A stretch of DNA of 7,870 nt from Methanosphaera sp. rholeuAM74 (lineage in GTDB: Archaea; Methanobacteriota; Methanobacteria; Methanobacteriales; Methanobacteriaceae), in NCBI GenBank assembly GCA_003266075.1, contig MUZZ01000164.1, forward strand, positions 1 through 7,870. Direction: 5' to 3'. The notes under the pieces were generated by a model. It ran no database searches and was not told where the DNA came from. It worked only from the letters and a program-made list of their open reading frames with translations. Positions within the stretch are counted from its first letter, which is position 1. Each line of letters starts with the position of its first letter. Positions 6,167 through 7,870 of the stretch are shown one piece after another. A program made the position numbers and the translations under genes.

Positions 6167-6170
6167 CCTC
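6167..6170 (-). promoter_or_regulatory. Shine-Dalgarno that decides the COG1433 gene start
   Basis: GAGG on the minus strand lies 9 bases before ATG 6157 and partly overlaps the rival GTG start at 6172, favouring the shorter 114-residue protein. Confidence 0.65.
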
Positions 6171-6286
6171 ACAGGAATATCTACTATTAATCTATATTAC
6201 TCCTTCTTATTATTACTTTCCATCTTCACTAAAACAAATATGAACTCAAATAAATTATTGTTAGGAAACTATTTTGATTAGAAGAA

Positions 6287-6294
6287 TTTAATAC
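6287..6294 (+). promoter_or_regulatory. Possible TATA box of the flavodoxin-fold gene
   Basis: TTTAATAC preceded by purine-rich AGAAGAA (BRE-like). Its centre is about 29 bases before ATG 6319. This spacing predicts a transcript with almost no leader, which agrees with the absence of a Shine-Dalgarno before this gene. Confidence 0.35.
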
Positions 6295-6318
6295 GATGTA
6301 ACAATAAAAACTATACTC

Positions 6319-6900
6319 ATGAAAGACCAAAAACAAAAAGTTCACATAATATACTGTCATCCAGACACAGAAAGTACTGCAGCACTGATTAAAGAATCAT
6401 ATTTATCAGCTTTAAATGATAAAAACATGTCATACACACTCACTGATTTGTATGGAGAACATTTCAAATCAGATCTCACAAAAACTGAATATAAACGTGA
6501 AATAGGTGAGACCAAATCATTTTTAGATAACCAAGTTATAAAAGAACAAAACCTCATAAACGATGCTGACAGCCTTACATTCATATTCCCGTTGTTCTGG
6601 GCTGATGCACCATCAAAGATGCTTGGATACTTATCAAGAGTATTCACTAGGGGATTCAGGTACGGCAAAAACGATAGAATGAAGAAATTCAGTCAAGTAA
6701 AACTAATAATCACTACCAGACATTCATTCAATCGATTAGAAAACACTAATCAGATAGATGCATTGAAAACACTATTTGATGAAAGATTCGGAGAAAAAAC
6801 AGATAAAATCAATATGTACTTCTTTACCGAAGTATTGGATGATGATAAAAGGGATTCATATGCTACAAAAGCATACAATCTAGGACTTAACAATCTCTAG
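6319..6900 (+). CDS. Flavodoxin-fold NAD(P)H dehydrogenase (quinone)-family oxidoreductase
   Basis: A 193-residue cytosolic flavoprotein of the NQO1/MdaB/KefF-like family, which bind FMN or FAD and move two electrons from NAD(P)H to quinones or other acceptors. The first strand VHIIYCHPDTEST (8-20) is the flavin phosphate-binding region. FIFPLFWADAPSKMLGYLSR (88-107) and VFTRGFRYG (108-116) match the family hallmark in which a Trp-containing loop and a helix are followed by R-V-F-x-x-G-F-x-Y. Strand LIITTRHS (129-136) follows. The length is normal for the family. There is no Shine-Dalgarno, and the likely TATA spacing suggests a leaderless mRNA. It is divergent from the COG1433 gene, and its stop shares bases with that of the convergent DUF116 gene. 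Methanogens lack ordinary quinones in general, so the true acceptor is open. Confidence 0.85.
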   Translation: MKDQKQKVHIIYCHPDTESTAALIKESYLSALNDKNMSYTLTDLYGEHFKSDLTKTEYKREIGETKSFLDNQVIKEQNLINDADSLTFIFPLFWADAPSKMLGYLSRVFTRGFRYGKNDRMKKFSQVKLIITTRHSFNRLENTNQIDALKTLFDERFGEKTDKINMYFFTEVLDDDKRDSYATKAYNLGLNNL

Positions 6901-7568
6901 TTGACAAAATCCTCCTTTTTATAATCAGTATGTGGTAAGGTGTTGTTAATTAACTCGATGACATCATCCACGTCAACCATTGTGTTGATACATCCATCGT
7001 TTAGAAGGTAAACTCCTTGTGGTGTGAATTCATATAGTGAAGTCATGGCTTGATTCAAATCAACAGGACATGCAACACCAATAACGGCCTTAAACTTCCT
7101 CTTTTTTATGACATTTTTGATGAATGTGGAACCTGGAACGATAAACAAATCAATTTTCTTCTTGTCACAGATTTTCTTGATAGTTCCAATACAGCACTGA
7201 CCACAAAGTACACATTCAATCCCAGAGGTTGTCAGCTTGGCGGGACAATTCATAGAACGCAGACAATGTGGTAGGACTATTATAACATCCTCTGCAGCTA
7301 TTTCTTTAAATTTTTCCTTGTTCAAAAGGTTACGTAAATCAATACTTATCCTGTCAATGAGTAGTTCATCTAACTGTAGTGCATTAAGAATTTTCTTTAT
7401 AATGGGATATGTTATGTTGAGTGTGAACAGTAGTATACCTGGAAATATCAGCTTCTTGTTTTTCATCATGTGTAAACCTAACAGTAACGTGATAACAACT
7501 AAAATAATGAGTATCACTACTATCAGCACCAATAACTCGCCTAAAAACGTGAATATGTTCAAATCCAT
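6897..7568 (-). CDS. DUF116 family protein, membrane-anchored and cysteine-rich
   Basis: A 223-residue protein with two N-terminal hydrophobic segments (about 8-33 and 40-58) separated by a basic MMKNKK loop, then a soluble domain. The soluble domain carries nine cysteines: HCLRSMNC (101-108), CVLCGQCC (119-126), C134, ACPVD (166-170) and DGC (191-193). This pattern is the DUF116 signature and suggests binding of Fe-S or Zn, though the ligand is unproven. The family has no established reaction. GGGTGTGA lies about 8 bases before ATG 7568, an imperfect Shine-Dalgarno. Its last four bases overlap the end of the convergent flavodoxin-fold gene, and it diverges from the tsr3-like gene. The membrane anchor plus clustered Cys would fit electron transfer or metal handling at the membrane face, which is inference. 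Confidence 0.85.
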   Translation of the reverse strand: MDLNIFTFLGELLVLIVVILIILVVITLLLGLHMMKNKKLIFPGILLFTLNITYPIIKKILNALQLDELLIDRISIDLRNLLNKEKFKEIAAEDVIIVLPHCLRSMNCPAKLTTSGIECVLCGQCCIGTIKKICDKKKIDLFIVPGSTFIKNVIKKRKFKAVIGVACPVDLNQAMTSLYEFTPQGVYLLNDGCINTMVDVDDVIELINNTLPHTDYKKEDFVN

Positions 7569-7729
7569 ATCGTCACACCCATCTATTTTATTTTAAGTCT
7601 TCTAGATTTACCCTTTGTTTTTCATTTCATAATTATTTTTTCATGTTTTCCAATCGAAATCTTTTTATTGTTGAAGGAACATAACTAATATATACTATTC
7701 TAATAATATCTTATTCTGAATAAATTTGA

Positions 7730-7738
7730 TTAATATAG
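7730..7738 (+). promoter_or_regulatory. Possible TATA box of the tsr3-like gene
   Basis: TTAATATAG lies about 45 bases before ATG 7779 and would give a leader near 19 bases. The 210-base divergent spacer has other candidates, including a BRE/TATA-like CGAAATCTTTTTATTG at 7655-7670, so the choice is uncertain. Confidence 0.3.
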
Positions 7739-7778
7739 TTAGGATAAAAATCATTATAAATATTATTGGTTTAAAAGA

Positions 7779-7870
7779 ATGAAAATAGTAATCTATCACT
7801 CAAGAGAATGTGATCCAAAGAAATGTACTTCTATTAAATTAGAAAAACAGAAAAAGGTCAGTATAACTAA
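7779..7870 (+). CDS. tsr3: Tsr3-like 16S/18S rRNA aminocarboxypropyltransferase (DUF367), N-terminal fragment
   Basis: Only the first 30 codons lie in the window. After MKIVIYHS comes RECDPKKCTSIKLEK (9-23), matching the family start H/C-D-P-K-K-C-T/S-x-x-K-L found in yeast Tsr3 and archaeal homologues. The known enzyme transfers the 3-amino-3-carboxypropyl group of S-adenosylmethionine to a modified uridine in small-subunit rRNA. There is no clear Shine-Dalgarno. The fragment continues off the right edge, so the SAM-binding part cannot be seen. It is divergent from the DUF116 gene. Confidence 0.8.
   Translation, partial: MKIVIYHSRECDPKKCTSIKLEKQKKVSIT

Overview
The window looks like chromosomal DNA of a low-GC methanogenic archaeon. 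Archaeal markers are ribosomal protein S3Ae (eS1), the archaeal-type cofactor-independent phosphoglycerate mutase, an archaeal GlmM-type hexosamine mutase, a DUF116 protein and the first 30 codons of a Tsr3-like rRNA-modifying enzyme. The strongly AT-rich spacers and the gene content fit Methanobacteriales such as Methanosphaera or Methanobrevibacter, but the genus is inference.

Bases 1-5334 carry only minus-strand genes. In transcription order they are a conserved unknown protein that I read as a degenerate relative of the archaeal primase small subunit (5334-4486), rps3ae (4033-3461), a DUF92 membrane protein (3362-2664), apgM (2659-1427) and glmM (1349 to beyond base 1). DUF92 and apgM are 4 bases apart and apgM's Shine-Dalgarno lies inside the DUF92 3' end, so they are probably cotranscribed. 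The other genes are separated by short spacers that hold similar C-rich plus oligo-T terminator-like elements.

The gap 4034-4485 holds the rps3ae promoter region, an operator-like dyad, a possible 46-codon small ORF, a perfect 10-bp AT hairpin and repeated GTTGGGGTT words. The gap 5335-5812 is very AT-rich and holds no gene I can support.

From 5813 the layout changes. A NifX/NifB-type (COG1433) small protein on the minus strand diverges from a plus-strand flavodoxin-fold NAD(P)H:quinone oxidoreductase. The latter converges with a cysteine-rich, membrane-anchored DUF116 protein, and the two genes share the bases CTAG for their stops. A tsr3-like gene starts divergently from DUF116 and leaves the window at the right edge.

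Functionally, the left half is translation (S3Ae), lower glycolysis/gluconeogenesis (ApgM) and amino-sugar synthesis for cell-wall or glycan precursors (GlmM). The right half is small redox or metal-associated proteins of unknown physiology. No mobile element, CRISPR array, tRNA or rRNA was seen. I did not find a clear new multi-gene system; the most unusual items are the primase-like protein with apparently lost catalytic residues and the repeated terminator-like 3' elements.
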